Below, piece by piece: positions 47,409 through 58,687 of a DNA stretch of 64,000 bases. The DNA is from Schistocerca nitens. Its lineage: Eukaryota; Arthropoda; Insecta; Orthoptera; Acrididae. The DNA lies in contig NC_064616.1 in the NCBI RefSeq assembly GCF_023898315.1, positions 543,359,602 to 543,423,601 on the forward strand, given 5' to 3'. The translations under genes were made by a program, and so were the position numbers. The notes below the pieces were generated by a model. It ran no database searches. It saw nothing but the letters and a program-made list of their open reading frames with translations, and had not been told where the DNA came from. The number at the start of each line of letters is the position of its first letter. Within the stretch, counting starts at the first letter, position 1.

Positions 47409-47777
47409 TTACAACCGTACAATTGCCCGTCCAATGTATGCCTTACTGCGATGACAGCTAATTTCACGTACTCCAGACTTCGTCAATTCCAGATTATCTG
47501 TAACAGATCCAAGAAGGGCTCTAGTTTTGGTCAAAGGCAGAGAGCCACCTTTGATATCATATTTTCTGAGGACTCGTGAAACTTTCAGCAATTGATTTAC
47601 AAGTGTGCAGTGTTGATTCACACCGTGGTACAAACTCAAACGCACAAACAGTTTGACGAACACGATATCCGTTTCGCCTGGACACAACTTTAAGCTTCTA
47701 ATAATTTGACACAGGATCTTCAGGTTGTTTTCAGACTGAATGAATATGTTGAACATCGGATTGTTCGTACTTTCCAA
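47409..47777 (-). pseudogene. Penelope-like element fragment, GIY-YIG region (minus)
   Basis: Minus strand, 122 codons open. PLTKTRALLGSVTDNLELTK followed by SHRSKAYIGR matches the TKTRALLGSVKDDLGLRKxGVYxIPCxCGKxYIGQT block at the start of the GIY-YIG endonuclease in Penelope-like elements. The GIY and C-x-C parts are altered (VREISCHRS), so the nuclease is not functional. The RT domain is absent. Confidence 0.75.
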
Positions 47778-47785
47778 TTTGGACT

Positions 47786-48075
47786 ACCATGATACCAAGA
47801 ATAGGCACATTATATCATTTGCTTTCTGTTTCTTTGCGGTGAGTAGAGAAATTGAAAGATTCCCAAAAAGTGCCCTTCTTGGATCTGTCGAAAATGATTT
47901 GGGATTGAGGAAGCCTATACATAAAATTTATCGTCATTGCGCAAAGGCTTATAATGGGCACACTTTTCGAAGAGTTTATGACTGATGTGTGGAACACAAA
48001 CGTCACATACGTCAGCCTGAAAAATTTGCTATTGATGAACATTGTCTTAATGAAGGATATAACATTTAGTGCTGA
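47786..48075 (+). pseudogene. Penelope-like element fragment, GIY-YIG region (plus)
   Basis: Plus strand. ALLGSVENDLGLRKP (about 47872), then HCAKAYNGHTFRRVYD, a stop, and CVEHKRHIRQPEKFAIDEHC (about 47988-48050), which is the His/Glu-containing second half of the GIY-YIG domain. It is an inverted relative of the minus-strand fragment; GCCCTTCTTGGATCTGT is identical in both. Confidence 0.75.
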
Positions 48076-48109
48076 AACTGCACTCATTTTCTGCTGTTGA
48101 AACAGGTAT

Positions 48110-48533
48110 AGTATATACAATCACTGATAGTTCAATCTGAAATTTAATGTGACAAATAAATGAATTGTGTTCCGGCGTATCGACAAACATCGGCACAAAG
48201 ATGAACGCAAGCACAAAGAAGACTGTGAGAGGACTTCTGCCAATAGCTTTCTGACTAGGACTGCACCACGATAGACGCGGAGTCTACAAGAAGAGAATAT
48301 AATTAGCGCTCCTGCCAGCCTCGGCCACACAGTACTAGACTGGCACTAGGAGAGCACTACGATAGCAGTTATTAGGGATCCATATCAGTAGGGGGACAAC
48401 CTTTGCGTCAGCGCACGTTGCATTGTTGCCAAATTTATTCAAGATGGCGGCGATGACGTCATCCAAGATAACGGCATGTAGCATTGGCAACAGCGCATGA
48501 CGTCTTCCAAGATGGCGGCTTTTGGAGGGAGAA
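48110..48533. other. No gene; duplicated CAAGATGGCGGC motifs
   Basis: CAAGATGGCGGC occurs at about 48442 and 48508, each near TGACGTC. Otherwise nothing is recognised. Confidence 0.4.
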
Positions 48534-48830
48534 TAGTCCAATTGTGCTAAGTCCACTAACCTAACCTCAAGAAAAAATGGCGGGAAGTTTGAATTTTGGT
48601 GGGAAGATAGTCCAATTGTGCTACATCCACTATCATAACCTCAAGAAAAAATGGCGGGATGTTTGAATATTGGTGGGAAGATAGTCCAATTGTGCTACGT
48701 CCACTATCATAACCTCAAGAAAAAATGGCGGGAAGTTTGAATTTTGGCGAGAAAATAGTCCAATTGTGTTATGTCCTCTAACCTAACCTCAGGAAAAAAT
48801 GGCAGGAACTTTGAATTCCAACAGGATATG
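48534..48830. repeat. Four tandem 74-bp repeats
   Basis: Units start TAGTCCAATTGTG at 48534, 48608, 48682 and 48755 and contain CCTCA(A/G)GAAAAAATGGC(G/A)GGA. The last unit is the most diverged. Confidence 0.95.
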
Positions 48831-48854
48831 CATGCAAAGACAATACTTGTCTTT

Positions 48855-49095
48855 ATTATTATGATTGATTATCATTCGTAATCATTCATTATCATTCATT
48901 ATAATTTATTAACATTCATTATCATTCATTGTCATTCATTATCGTTCTATGTCATTCATTGTCATTCATTGTCATTCATTATCATCCATTATCATTTATT
49001 ATCATTCATTATCATTCATTATCATTTATTAACATTCATTATCATTCATTATTTATTCATTATCAATTATAATCATTCATTACCGTTTATTATTA
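48855..49095. repeat. Degenerate ATTATCATTC minisatellite
   Basis: About 24 units of ATTATCATTC or ATTGTCATTC with variants. An open frame across it (48969-49283) is low-complexity Ile/His/Leu and is not a gene. Confidence 0.9.
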
Positions 49096-49478
49096 TGGGC
49101 CAACCTCCACTAGAAAAATGCGCCAAAATCAAATTCCAACATGATATTCTCTCGCAAACTGTACTTCTATGTATTATTATTATTTATTATTTATTCAAGA
49201 TGTCCGATTTTCTTGGTGAGAAACCCATTCTCCTAACATCCATAACAAAAATCTATCACAAGTTCAAATCCCCAACACCATAACTGATCACATGTACGAG
49301 CTTACTCTGTCACTTACCTTTTTTCACTGGTAGCCAATGATAATCGCGTCAAATAATAAACTGCACTTATAGTCACGTATTTCACGTCATCTGATTCTGC
49401 AGGGGGGACGGGACTGAAGACTTTATTTCAGGCAGTACGATCATCACTTGTTCTCCAACACAGTCAGCACACACATCT
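49096..49478. other. No feature recognised
   Basis: AT-rich to mixed sequence between the minisatellite and the GC-rich region. Confidence 0.4.
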
Positions 49479-50470
49479 TTGATATCGCAGTGCAGTCACC
49501 ATGACGTCTGCGCTCCAACTGAATTAGTTCAAATCCTCACCACCCCCAGGCCAGCATGCGGAGACACTGCCTACGCCTGTCACGTGAGTTGCCCGGCCAC
49601 TAGCGTGGGGGGCGAGCCCAGCGATCACTCCCATATCGTAAACATGTTTTCGCTGGACATGCTACAACTTGTCGAGTTTGACGTCACAGCAGCCCCTTGT
49701 CCGCTCACCACGTGCATTCGTCGCTTTCACACGTTTTCCACCAAAAATGACTCCCTCAGAGCTGAAACACACAACGGTCGACCGTTTCCCTGCAACACTT
49801 CTGGCACCACGTTCAAACCTGTCGATGCAGACCTCACACAGCCATTATCCACGTGTAACTGTGCGAGCGAGAACGCAGTGCTACACTTTTGGTGGCAAAG
49901 TTTGCTTGACAGTGGAATCCGCCATGACTATATAACAGCACGTGTGGACCGCACTAGAACGCCCACTAATTGACTCGCTCTAGCGCGCATGCGTAATAAC
50001 TGTACAATCGCTGATGTACGCGCCAGCGGCTGAGCCCGCTCCCTGGCCAGCTGACGTCAAGCGGTTTACGGTGCCCGCACAGCCCCCACGGCCCGCGCGC
50101 CAGACAGCAGCGCCGCAAACGGTCGCCGCGAGCACTTCACACCGGGCACGATGTTTCCTCTCGACCTTGTACCGTGCGCGTATGCTTGGCGCAAGAACGC
50201 TCGCTAATTCACTATCACCACCCCGCATATTAAGTAAGTCCATGCGGCGGCGAGCGGAGCCTGAGGGTCCTGCCACAAATGTTCGGCCACGCCCGTGAGC
50301 ACTTAACACTGGACACAATGTTTCCTGTTGACCGTGGGCCGTACAAAGGATACGTTTGGCGTCAGAGTTTGACCGACAGTGGAATCCACCATGACCATAT
50401 TAGAGCGCGTTTGCTCGTCGCGAGAACGCTCGCTAATTCACCCTCACCACCCCGCTATATTACATTATTC
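49479..50470. repeat. GC-rich region with diverged internal repeats
   Basis: TTTGACCGACAGTGGAATCC at 50366 matches TTTGCTTGACAGTGGAATCC at 49900. A block with AGAACGCTCGCTAATTCAC occurs at about 50195 and 50422, and a related form at 49952. ACAATGTTTCCT(C/G)TTGACC-like blocks occur at about 50150 and 50316. Overlapping open frames on both strands (164 codons plus, 112 codons minus) reflect the GC content, lack known motifs and cross the repeats, so I do not call a gene. It could be an old LTR or satellite-type array. Confidence 0.5.
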
Positions 50471-50599
50471 CAGTTACAATTTCATATACATATTCAAACG
50501 TGTTCAACTCCCTGACATCAACTACCTTTCGACGACCAGAACGCCACCTCCTCCTCCTAGGAACCAGCGCCAAGTTTGAAATCTGCCAGTAAACATAGC

Positions 50600-51867
50600 T
50601 CACTTGCGCTTCCGCCACCAACCTAAGAAAATTGTTTCAAACTAAGCCACCAGCGCTCAACCTCTCCCAACACGTTTCTGGTAAAAGGAATGTTTTTTCT
50701 ACCTAGTTGGAAACTTCCTTGACATCAAAACGTGCGATTGACCATGTGGCTCTGTCAGACAAAGAATGCTCTCACTAAGTTAACTGATCACCTGATTCTC
50801 ATTATTCAGCCCACATGCTTCGATTATCTAATCCAGGATCTTGGCGAAAACACGCGTCCATACACATGAGCCATTGCGCAGCTAGCTTAGTACCTCTGCA
50901 AGTGAATGTAACAAACTCCACATGACCACTTAATTAATGTGATCAATTAATTAACCTCTCTGATGCGGAAAACTTCCACGTCCACCTAGACTTGGAGTCA
51001 ATTCTCGCCACTGTAGCACCCACCTGGACTTGAAATGAAATAGTCCCTACCGACCACCACATGCTTTTACCGACCCATGTTCATTGGCTAACATGTACTA
51101 ATGCTTGTGTCTGTTTACTAACGTGCACTAACGTGTACTAACCCACATTAACTTATATGACATTCTGTCTATACAAATAAGCCAAGCTTCAATTCTGATG
51201 GTCAGTTCGTGTTTCGCTACCAAACGCAAAATATTGTTACAAAGGAAACCACTAACTTAAGTCACCTGTGATGACTCAAAATCGTCTGCTTTGCCTCTCT
51301 CACACACCACGAGCGCGGGACCGCCCACATCACAGTCTGGACCTTTATACTAGCGTCGGACATAATCCTGTATAAATATTCTAGCTAAACTATGACCCTA
51401 ATACTGTTGCTCTATCCACACGGTCTAGCACATGGCCAGAGCATACCCCCAGTACGTAAGCTGAGAACATTGCTCACCCCAACTTTAGTTAACTGCAGAG
51501 AGAAGGAGATATGCTGCAATCACATCCCTCGCGCTCACGTAAATACTCTCCTCAGCAATTCGATCTAACAAACCCTCCAAGTGAAAAAATAACAACCAAA
51601 TCGAACTCTCTCATATTCTATATCGTCCCACAAATACTTAACGTACATTTTATTTACGCATCCAGTATACCTATCACTCTCATACAAAAAACACTCATCG
51701 TGATATACCTGGTGCCATGTTGCACAGTCGGCAGACACGCAAACAGCTCCTAATTTCAATGCACAATCTCAAACACCTCCTAAATAATGCAGTACACATA
51801 AGTGTAAACACCATCAGTACTCGTAATCTGTCCAAATAACGCACAGCAAAGTAACTCAACAAACGCA
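50600..51867. other. 1.3 kb with no recognised gene
   Basis: Contains a few short repeats of ACTAACGTG(C/T)ACTAA near 51118-51140. The open frames show no known domain. Confidence 0.4.
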
Positions 51868-52259
51868 ATGTGCCTTAAGCTCATGGTCACGTTTTTGCTC
51901 TGTGCTTAACGGAAATTCACTCAGTCAGTGTATTTTAATCTGCTCTTCCATTTACAGTAATATTTTGGGGATTTTTATTTATTTTCCATATGTTTTCTTT
52001 GTGAACTTGCTTTCGCGCCACGTTGTCGCTTGGAGCAACCGCCACACTAATAAATTGTAGTTCCATGTGCCTTAAGCTCACGGTCACGTTATTGCTCTGT
52101 GCTTAACGGATATTCACTCATTCAATGTATTTTAATCTGCTCTTCCATTTACAGTAATATTTTGGTTTTTTTTATTTATTTTCCATATGTTTTCCTTGTG
52201 AACTTGCTTTCGCGCCACGTGGTCGGTTGGAAGAACCGCCGCATTGATAAATTGTAGTT
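51868..52259. repeat. 197-bp tandem duplication
   Basis: 51868-52064 and 52065-52259 are about 93% identical. Both start ATGTGCCTTAAGCTCA and end AAATTGTAGTT. No coding capacity. Confidence 0.95.
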
Positions 52260-53520
52260 TCGGTGTGAAAATATATTGTACACGATGAATAATCAAACGA
52301 TTGTGAGCGAGTGTAAACTAGGGAAGGAATATGTGGGTTGAACAGCATTGAAGTGATGTTTATTGTGCACCCCCATAACGAGTTGATTTGTTGGCGATGT
52401 TGTGCGTTAAGTAAAATACTCGTGCCACTAGGAAAAGTATCGGATATTAATGCCCACTGACTTGATAAAGATTTGCGAAATACTCTTCCACCCTGACCTA
52501 GTTTTGCTTGTATTGTATTTGCGGAACTTGTTCTGAGTAATCTCTAGTAACTGAATGTAATAACCGAGGGTTTAGGTATAATTGTGCGGTTGTATAGAAT
52601 TTCATTGAAGCCAGGTCTGCGCTCCTCTGTCCCATTCCATAATTACGTGGCGAAACTGAACCATGTTAACTAGAGACCGGTTTTGATGATGTACATTGCA
52701 AGACAAACACGTCTAGTTGTTGAAATACCATCGGTACTGAATAAATATCAATTAATCTCTACCCTCGACTGATTATGTAATCCTTCCATCATAAAGAATA
52801 GGTGGCAGTGAGTACCACAGTCGAATTCTGGGTCATGAAAGCAAATAAAAGCTATATAATGCCTATTAAGCCCTGTATGGGTGCCTTCTGTAGTGGTTAA
52901 AAAAAATGCTTTATCCGTTGCATTCAGATTTCTACCGGTTCGTTGAAACCATCCGCTAGAAATTATTAATACCCAGCTGTAACTCGCAGGGGACAGTAAT
53001 TTCGTGGACCACACAAATTTAAGAAACCATTTACTACAGACGGTAGCTTGCAGGAGCGGTAGGACATGTCAAGCGACGGTAATCTACCTACTTAGGTGGA
53101 CTTATACCAACACCAGTACTGGGAGGATACGTTGCAATACTCATGAATAAATCCCTTCTATACCCCCAAAAACCTAAGTTATATGCATACTGTACACTGA
53201 TTTTTGACTTGATACCGTTCAACAAGTAACTGAGTTTTCTGAACTCCTCGCACCCAAATGTGCGTCTGAACTATCTCTTCATAATTGCATAGACCTAGTG
53301 CCAAAAATTCTTATGCGACGGAACAACAAACGATCTACAATATATCCTGAAGTAAAACATTGCAAAATACCCCTCCAAATAATCTTTTACTCTAAACACA
53401 GACATACTTATTTCTTAGCCTACTTTCCCCTTCTGAAGGTACAGTCTCAATTTTGTCACATTCGTTAGTCCTAGAAGTTTTCCTGAAACAGTGTATTCGA
53501 ATCGGTAGGCAGTAGGGTGC
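52260..53520. other. 1.3 kb with no recognised gene
   Basis: Mixed AT-rich sequence. The short open frames (for example 52748-53014 minus) match nothing I know. Confidence 0.4.
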
Positions 53521-53529
53521 GGTCATTCT

Positions 53530-55860
53530 GCCACTACAAGTGGCCCATAGTATAGCTCAAATAACTGCTTTTAGTTCTCCATCCACTTCGCTTGTCATTT
53601 CTCTCGTACGTACTAGGACTTTGTCTTCTATTTTTTATTTAATTCGTTTGTACCGCCCATCATGCCGTTTCTTCCTTTCCGCTGCCGACTTTTCATACGG
53701 AATTTTACCGCCTGCTCCCTCTCAGCGCACCACTCAGCCAAGCGCTGCGGGAACTCGACAATTTCCGTTAATACCGTAGGAATTTCTGTTTGACTCCCGT
53801 CATCACCTCCAAGGGCGAATATAAAGTTGTGTTACGTTTTACGCTGTTTAGAACGTCCTCAAGTGAACGTACTTATTCCACCCACTTCGGGTGTCTATCT
53901 TTCGCGTAAGGCCAACACAGCCATCCAACTTCTCGCACATACCACCCGCAAGGGCTACTCGCCGGGTAATACACGGATATTTTAGAGCGTTTTATATCCT
54001 AGTCGTTCATAAATTTGTTCCAAAAGTTTCATTTAAACTGAGATCCGTTGTCAGATAATAGCCTTTCTGGTTTGATAACGTTTTTAAAGAAATCCTTTTC
54101 TAACTGTTCTATCAGTGTCTTGCTGTTAGCTTTCCGTATCGGATAAAGCTTAAGAAATTTTGAAAAGAAGTCCACTACAACAAATGTGTACTTCATACCG
54201 CCACGTCCTGTGGGCAGTGGGCCAAAATTTTCAACCGCCAGTAACTCTCCTACCTTGGTTGGTATTATACTTTGCATTTCCCATCGTTGAGTTGTAGTGG
54301 AATATTTTACTCGCTGACATCGCTCACAGGCGGCCAGCTGTGCGTGTACTCGTCTTGCGAGGTTATTAATATGGATGTATTGCTCTATAAGTTCCGTGTA
54401 TTTCTGGGCGCCGTAATGACAGTGACATACATGGACGTAATCTGTCACCTGTTCCACGTATTTGTCTGGGAACCACAGTCTCCAGTGATCCGTCTTCTCG
54501 TCTCTTCTGTGAAACAGCCCACCCTTGAGGATCCTGATATAGCGGGGTATCTTTTCGTAGCCCTTGCTGTCAAAGTTGATTTTTGATGTTCTTCGGTTCA
54601 AAGTCATCGTATGGCTCTCTCCGCATATCCCTGCAGCCAGCACGACTTTCCTTCTGCCCCGATACTGGTTTCATGTACAGCAGCTGAAATCCGTTCTTTG
54701 CCTCCTCCCCTTCACTGTCTTCCTCTCCAAAGGGAAGCCGCGACATAGCATCGGCAATACTATTCTCGGTCCCTTTAATGTAGCGAATCTGGTAACTAAA
54801 GTGCTGCAAGAACGTTACCCAGCGCATCAAACGGTCGTTTAGTATTCTATAGTCTTGCAGAAAGCTAAGGGCCTTATGGTCGGATAGTACTGTTACCTCT
54901 CTACCTTCCAAATACACACGAAACTTTTACAGTCTGTACACGATTGCAAGCAGCTCCTTCCCTGATATGCTACACCCGTGTTCGTGTTTGTGAGTATGCA
55001 GCTGGCGAAAGCCACACACCGGTGTTGTATCTTCCCGTCGATTTCTTTTTCTTGCAAGATTTCGCAGCCTATCCCATAATCTGATCTGTCCGACGACAAA
55101 TAGAACGGAAGTGTCATGCCGGAATAATAGAGCATCTTACTCGCACCCAGTTTATCCTTTATGTTCTGAAATTCCCTTTTACTTTCCTCGGCCCATTTCC
55201 AGGATGTGTTTTTCTTTAATAATTTTCATAAATTTTCGTTACTCATTCCTCCATCCCCCAAGGATTTTCGGTAAAACAAACGTAATCCGTGGTATGATTT
55301 TAATTGCTTTCTGTTGGTTGGCCTTTTACAATCCGTGATTGATTTTAGTTTCAGGGTACTAGGTAAAATTCCCTCAGATATAAGAGTGTGTCCTAGAAAC
55401 TGAATTTCCGCTCGGACAAATTAGAATTTGGCAATATTTAATGTCATCCCTCCTCTTCTTAAGACCACAAGCATTAACTCCAGCAGTTTACAGTGTTCGT
55501 ATCAGGACTCCGTCGCTATTAAAATGTCGTCCACATAGATCACCAACTTACTCATTATGCGTTCTCGTAAAACATGGCTTAGCGCTCCCACAAATACTGC
55601 CACTGAAATCGTGGGGCCGAACGGTACAACCTTAAACCGGTAGCTTCGTCCTTCGAATAAGAACGCTGTGTGATGTCTGCTTTCTTCTGACAATGGGATT
55701 TACCAAAATCCTGAATTCAAGTCAACACTAGTCATGAATTTTATGTTCCTGAAGTTTTGCATCAGTTCCGTCATATTAGCAGACTGGACGCTCATGTGTG
55801 CGCCCACTTCTGGGACGGTAGCTGCGCTGGTGTAACTCGAAGCCGCTCCCTCAGCAGCCT
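53530..55860 (-). pseudogene. Gypsy-type pol relic (RT-RH-IN), element E
   Basis: Minus strand, truncated at both ends, no LTRs seen. From the right: the RT palm with SRHHTAFLFEGRSYRFKVVP and then LVIYVDDILIAT, an intact YVDD (55502-55693). RNase H follows with SSDRSDYGIGCEI (about 55090) and VTVLSDHKALSFLQDY, RYIKGTENSIADAMSRL (54700-54900). The integrase has an HHCC-type finger ending CERCQ (about 54310), VENFGPLPTGRGGMKYTF and LLSDNGSQFK (about 54035), and a decayed tail (53540-53820, EIVEFPQRLAEWCAERE). Several stops and frame changes occur. It is a lineage different from element 1, judging by the residues between motifs. Confidence 0.9.
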
Positions 55861-58687
55861 CATTACTGCGAAGCGCTTACGTTTGACTACTAACTTAATC
55901 GCATTAATCATTCGACTCTCTACAATACCATTTATAGCATTAAATGAACAATTTGGTAGTTCCAGTTATTGAAACTCTTTATGCTGTCAATACTGTGGTC
56001 AATACAAATGAGAGCAATTCTCATTAAAAATTAATTACGCAAATGAAGTAAATTTCCTATATCACACATGAAATGTAACACATTGGTGCCAGTATTACAA
56101 TGAAATGCCACCACAGTGAGAGCATAGTTAAGCTATACAATAGAAATCAGACATATTTACACATTAATTGGAATCGCCTGACCAGAAATATTGGAGGGCG
56201 GAAGAGACACAATCCTAAACTTTAATTTAATGAGTTACAGTTATTTATTTGCGCCAAACGATGAATACCAATTTGCTTGATTGTGACAAAGAGGACTGCT
56301 TACCTGAGGCTCCAACTAAATTATTAATTACCCCTAAAATATATTTCAAGATGTTTCTTGCAGATAGAATTTCGCAACGGAATATACGTTCGTGTACGCG
56401 AAAGTACAATAAATGACTGCCACAGTGAAGCACAATTTGAACAAAATGTACTGTTAATAGCCGGGAGGTACCCCAAACGATATGCAGGACAGCAATTGAA
56501 TAGCGTTTGGCTTTCGAAATCTGTGAATGTCGGAAACGTAAGTTAAGAAACGAATCAATTTTCGAAATAAGTAAAATGACTGCAGAAGCAACACAACTAG
56601 GAGAACAGAATTGGCAAGTTCTAAGCTGCTCACAGCAAAGGCAGTGCTAATGGTGAAAGTGACACTCAACAATCAGCGAAGTACCCCAGGTGTGACTGGG
56701 CACCTCTCTAGACATGACCTTGTGGACACGTGTCATCCCCTCGTCTTCTCAATTCTCCTCCCCATCCCCAAAAACCGACGAATTTGAGGGGGGATTCACG
56801 ACTTTCATCACAGTGATGAGCAAGAATTTTGCTGAATACTCCAAAATGCAGGGAAGCCAGCTAAAACTTCTCACACCTCGCTTGCTGTATGTCAGTTCAC
56901 TAACCTGAGGCTGATAAACCGCATTTGCTGTATCGTCACCAACTGGCTCAGACATTCATATAAAAGCGACACAGCCATTTATCCATGTGATAGGCTGACA
57001 ATATGCGTAATGCATACTTCATAAATCTTCCCACAGCTGAGACGGTAAAATGGCAGTTCCGTGTGTTTGCGTCAGGGAATAGGATACGCAGATATGTCAC
57101 GCCAGCAGTACTCAGGGAACCTGATATCGCTGCGCTCAAATTTAAAAGGATCGTAACCGCAGATGGACAGTAGAACGACAGCTTTTGTGCTAGTAACTCT
57201 GTGAACGTACAGTTCAACAGGGTGTTGTAAAAAAAAACCTGTATTCAAAGTGACAAGTCCACCTAGGCTTCTCGCAACAACGGCTACCTTATCAAGCCCC
57301 TGGGAAGAGAATTGAAGGATCTTAGGCCACAACCCACTGAGTATTTATTTTCCTACAGCCATGTTAGAAGAAAACTGTTGCGAAATTTAACTAGAATCAC
57401 AAACAATATGTGACCCTTCAGTCACGTTGAGTCTAACCAACTGAGCGCTATGAGCACCAAGAGGTCCTACAGTAGACTGCCGGCTATTCAGAGAACCAGA
57501 TACTGACGTCGTTACTAGTTTGTTGCAATTAAGATGGCAATTCGTAACAACGATCACAACGCAACAAATAACTCCTCCATGCCACTTCTGAGGTAATCTG
57601 TGATGTTTCACTGCCATTTGCATTCATTAATGTCTCTATCTGTCACCCTCAACCACGTTCTTTATTTCTTCATTTTGTAATTATTGATTACTTGCAGGAC
57701 TAGTGTTCTTTGGTTGAGTGTTGAGTAGCGGTGCAAGGATACTTTTCTATTAAGCAATCAGTTTGCCACCCATCTCTATGCTTTTTTATCCTATTCGATT
57801 TGTGAGCTTCTATTTAATAATTTGTGACCTTGATGAAGATACACATATATAATCGAATATGGGATCGACTCTTATTCAGGTAGGGTAGGACTATCCACGT
57901 GGGTCCTAAATCTATCAGCTGTGATTGTGAAGTCAATGTTGAAAAACGTACTTGATAGCAGACGAAATCGATGCTTTACGTACGACGAGTGTAGGACATG
58001 GGCAAGTGGGTACTCGATGTCAATCAACACAGCTGTGATCGCGGTTTAGTATTACCAGAAGCTTAATTCGGAAATAAATACTACAAAGTGTGTTTGTATA
58101 CCTAAGACCATTTCTAGATGTTTCTCGCACTCGAGGAGATGCCTTAGTGACCCTTTCGTCCAGTCCTTACATAGAGAGTACCAAATTATTCAGTTGATGT
58201 AAAATCCAATCGCCGACAGTGGCTGCATATTCAGTAAAGGAAATTACGAACCCTCTGATCACAATCACCGGTAGATTGCAAGCACGTGTAAGGAGTTGGA
58301 AGACTTAATACGCTAATTTCCTTCCATTTTATGTATGTTTATAGCTCAATGTACAGGAAAATTAGCTGACTTTCTATCTCTCTGTTAACTGTCATGGGCG
58401 TTCCCTTAACCCTTATTCTGCCACATTTTATGGTTGAAAAATCTGCTGTGGGTTTCGATCGCCGAATAGCCACTGTCAAGGAGACATGATGATCTCTGAA
58501 GTCCTTTACAACAAGGTCCTTTGTTTTGGAGCCATGTGGAGGGTTTTAACCAAAGCCTTCATCCACTCCTGACGGACGTTGCCCAAAATATCTGGATCAG
58601 TGTCATCGAGTGGGGAATTATAAGACTCTCCTGGAAAAGTTAGGGTTGTAGTTCACTAAGGAAGTACCCACCTGAATAACAGAGTAC
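55861..58687. other. 2.8 kb with no recognised gene
   Basis: Low-scoring short frames only. There is no repeat partner in the window and no terminal repeats that I could see. It may include more decayed LINE-B 5' sequence toward 58690. Confidence 0.4.

Noticed and set aside
48840..49095. Possible CRISPR-like array
   Set aside because: The units are short, degenerate and contiguous without unique spacers, and the genome is eukaryotic.
48969..49283. 104-codon open frame
   Set aside because: It translates the ATTATCATTC minisatellite; the product is low-complexity Ile/His/Leu.
49980..50318. 112-codon Arg/Ala/Gly-rich protein on the minus strand
   Set aside because: It is a GC-rich frame overlapping a plus-strand frame of similar length and crossing internal repeats; no domain or start context.
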